Positions 5,680-5,793 of a stretch of DNA of 5,793 nt are shown here, in pieces. The stretch lies in NCBI GenBank assembly GCA_007136375.1, contig SLHB01000228.1, positions 1 through 5,793 of the forward strand. The letters run 5' to 3'. The DNA is from Candidatus Hydrogenedentota bacterium. Its GTDB lineage: Bacteria; Hydrogenedentota; Hydrogenedentia; Hydrogenedentales; SLHB01. Position numbers and translations under genes: made by a program. Positions within the stretch are counted from its first letter, which is position 1. Each line of letters opens with the position of its first letter. Below the pieces are notes generated by a model that searched no databases, was not told where the DNA came from, and worked only from the letters and a program-made list of their open reading frames with translations.

Positions 5680-5793
5680 ATGCTGATCTGCTCTGGCGAC
5701 GCCACGGACGCCCCTTTCCGCCATCCGCCAAACCCTTCACCGCCCACGAGGGCCGTTCCCACGCAGCACGGCGTCCGCCGCCGATGCATGGAA
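5680..5793 (+). CDS. Possible start of an unrecognised gene, cut by the right edge
   Basis: An ATG at 5680 preceded by GGGGAGGG (7 nt gap) opens a frame of 38 codons that is still open at the window end. It follows the consensus promoter at 5590-5619 with a leader of about 54 nt. The visible peptide begins MLICSGDATDAPFRHPP and is rich in Pro and Arg, with no signal peptide, membrane segment or recognised motif. The frame at +2 from this one is also open, so coding is not proven; the DNA could instead belong to an untranslated RNA or long leader. The promoter and ribosome-binding site are the only real support. Confidence 0.4.
   Translation, partial: MLICSGDATDAPFRHPPNPSPPTRAVPTQHGVRRRCME

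Noticed and set aside
5626..5789. Minus-strand open frame of about 54 codons from an ATG at 5789
   Set aside because: Short, no ribosome binding site visible inside the window, no motif, and it runs against the consensus promoter on the plus strand.

Overview
GC-rich bacterial window that reads as one leftward (minus-strand) operon under a cobalamin (vitamin B12) riboswitch, followed on the right by a repeat-rich intergenic region and a divergent promoter. The organism cannot be named from this stretch. A DUF1559-type pseudopilin with an H-X9-DG motif, a free-standing type I dockerin on a non-cellulosomal protein, a C-terminal sorting-type tail and CACGAAA / CCACAGAG intergenic repeats together suggest the Planctomycetes-Verrucomicrobia-Lentisphaerae-Hydrogenedentes kind of environmental lineage. 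This is an inference from gene style only.

Layout, in the direction of transcription (right to left). A near-consensus sigma70-type promoter (5345-5373) drives a leader of about 390 nt. The leader holds a clear cobalamin riboswitch aptamer (about 5297 to 5101) and an expression platform (5100 to 4950). The platform has a hairpin whose loop can kiss the aptamer's L5 loop, and a CCTCCT anti-Shine-Dalgarno; no terminator with a U-tract is seen, so control is probably translational. Four genes follow, tightly packed: a secreted, probably beta-propeller protein ending in a dockerin (374 aa); 24 nt later a 718-aa cell-surface protein with a SPDNALG / DFIVYSNAF domain, a calcium-type loop, two Ig-like repeats and a membrane anchor; overlapping it by 4 nt (ATGA) a 284-aa type II pseudopilin; 33 nt later a PP-loop ATPase of the COG2102 (Dph6-like) family, which runs off the left edge and is nearly complete.

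Together this looks like a B12-repressed surface system: two exported putative capture proteins, a pilin-like filament or secretion subunit, and a cytoplasmic ATP-pyrophosphatase. The closest functional analogy is the surface B12 capture protein BtuG of Bacteroides, a beta-propeller that works with BtuB. No TonB receptor, ABC transporter or corrinoid biosynthesis gene is visible here, so the transport part would have to lie beyond position 1 or elsewhere.

The right 400 bases hold two short tandem repeat blocks, a C5/G5 palindrome of a widely dispersed type, a consensus promoter pointing right (TTGACA-18-TATAAT) and the first 38 codons of a possible gene that runs off the right edge and that I do not recognise.
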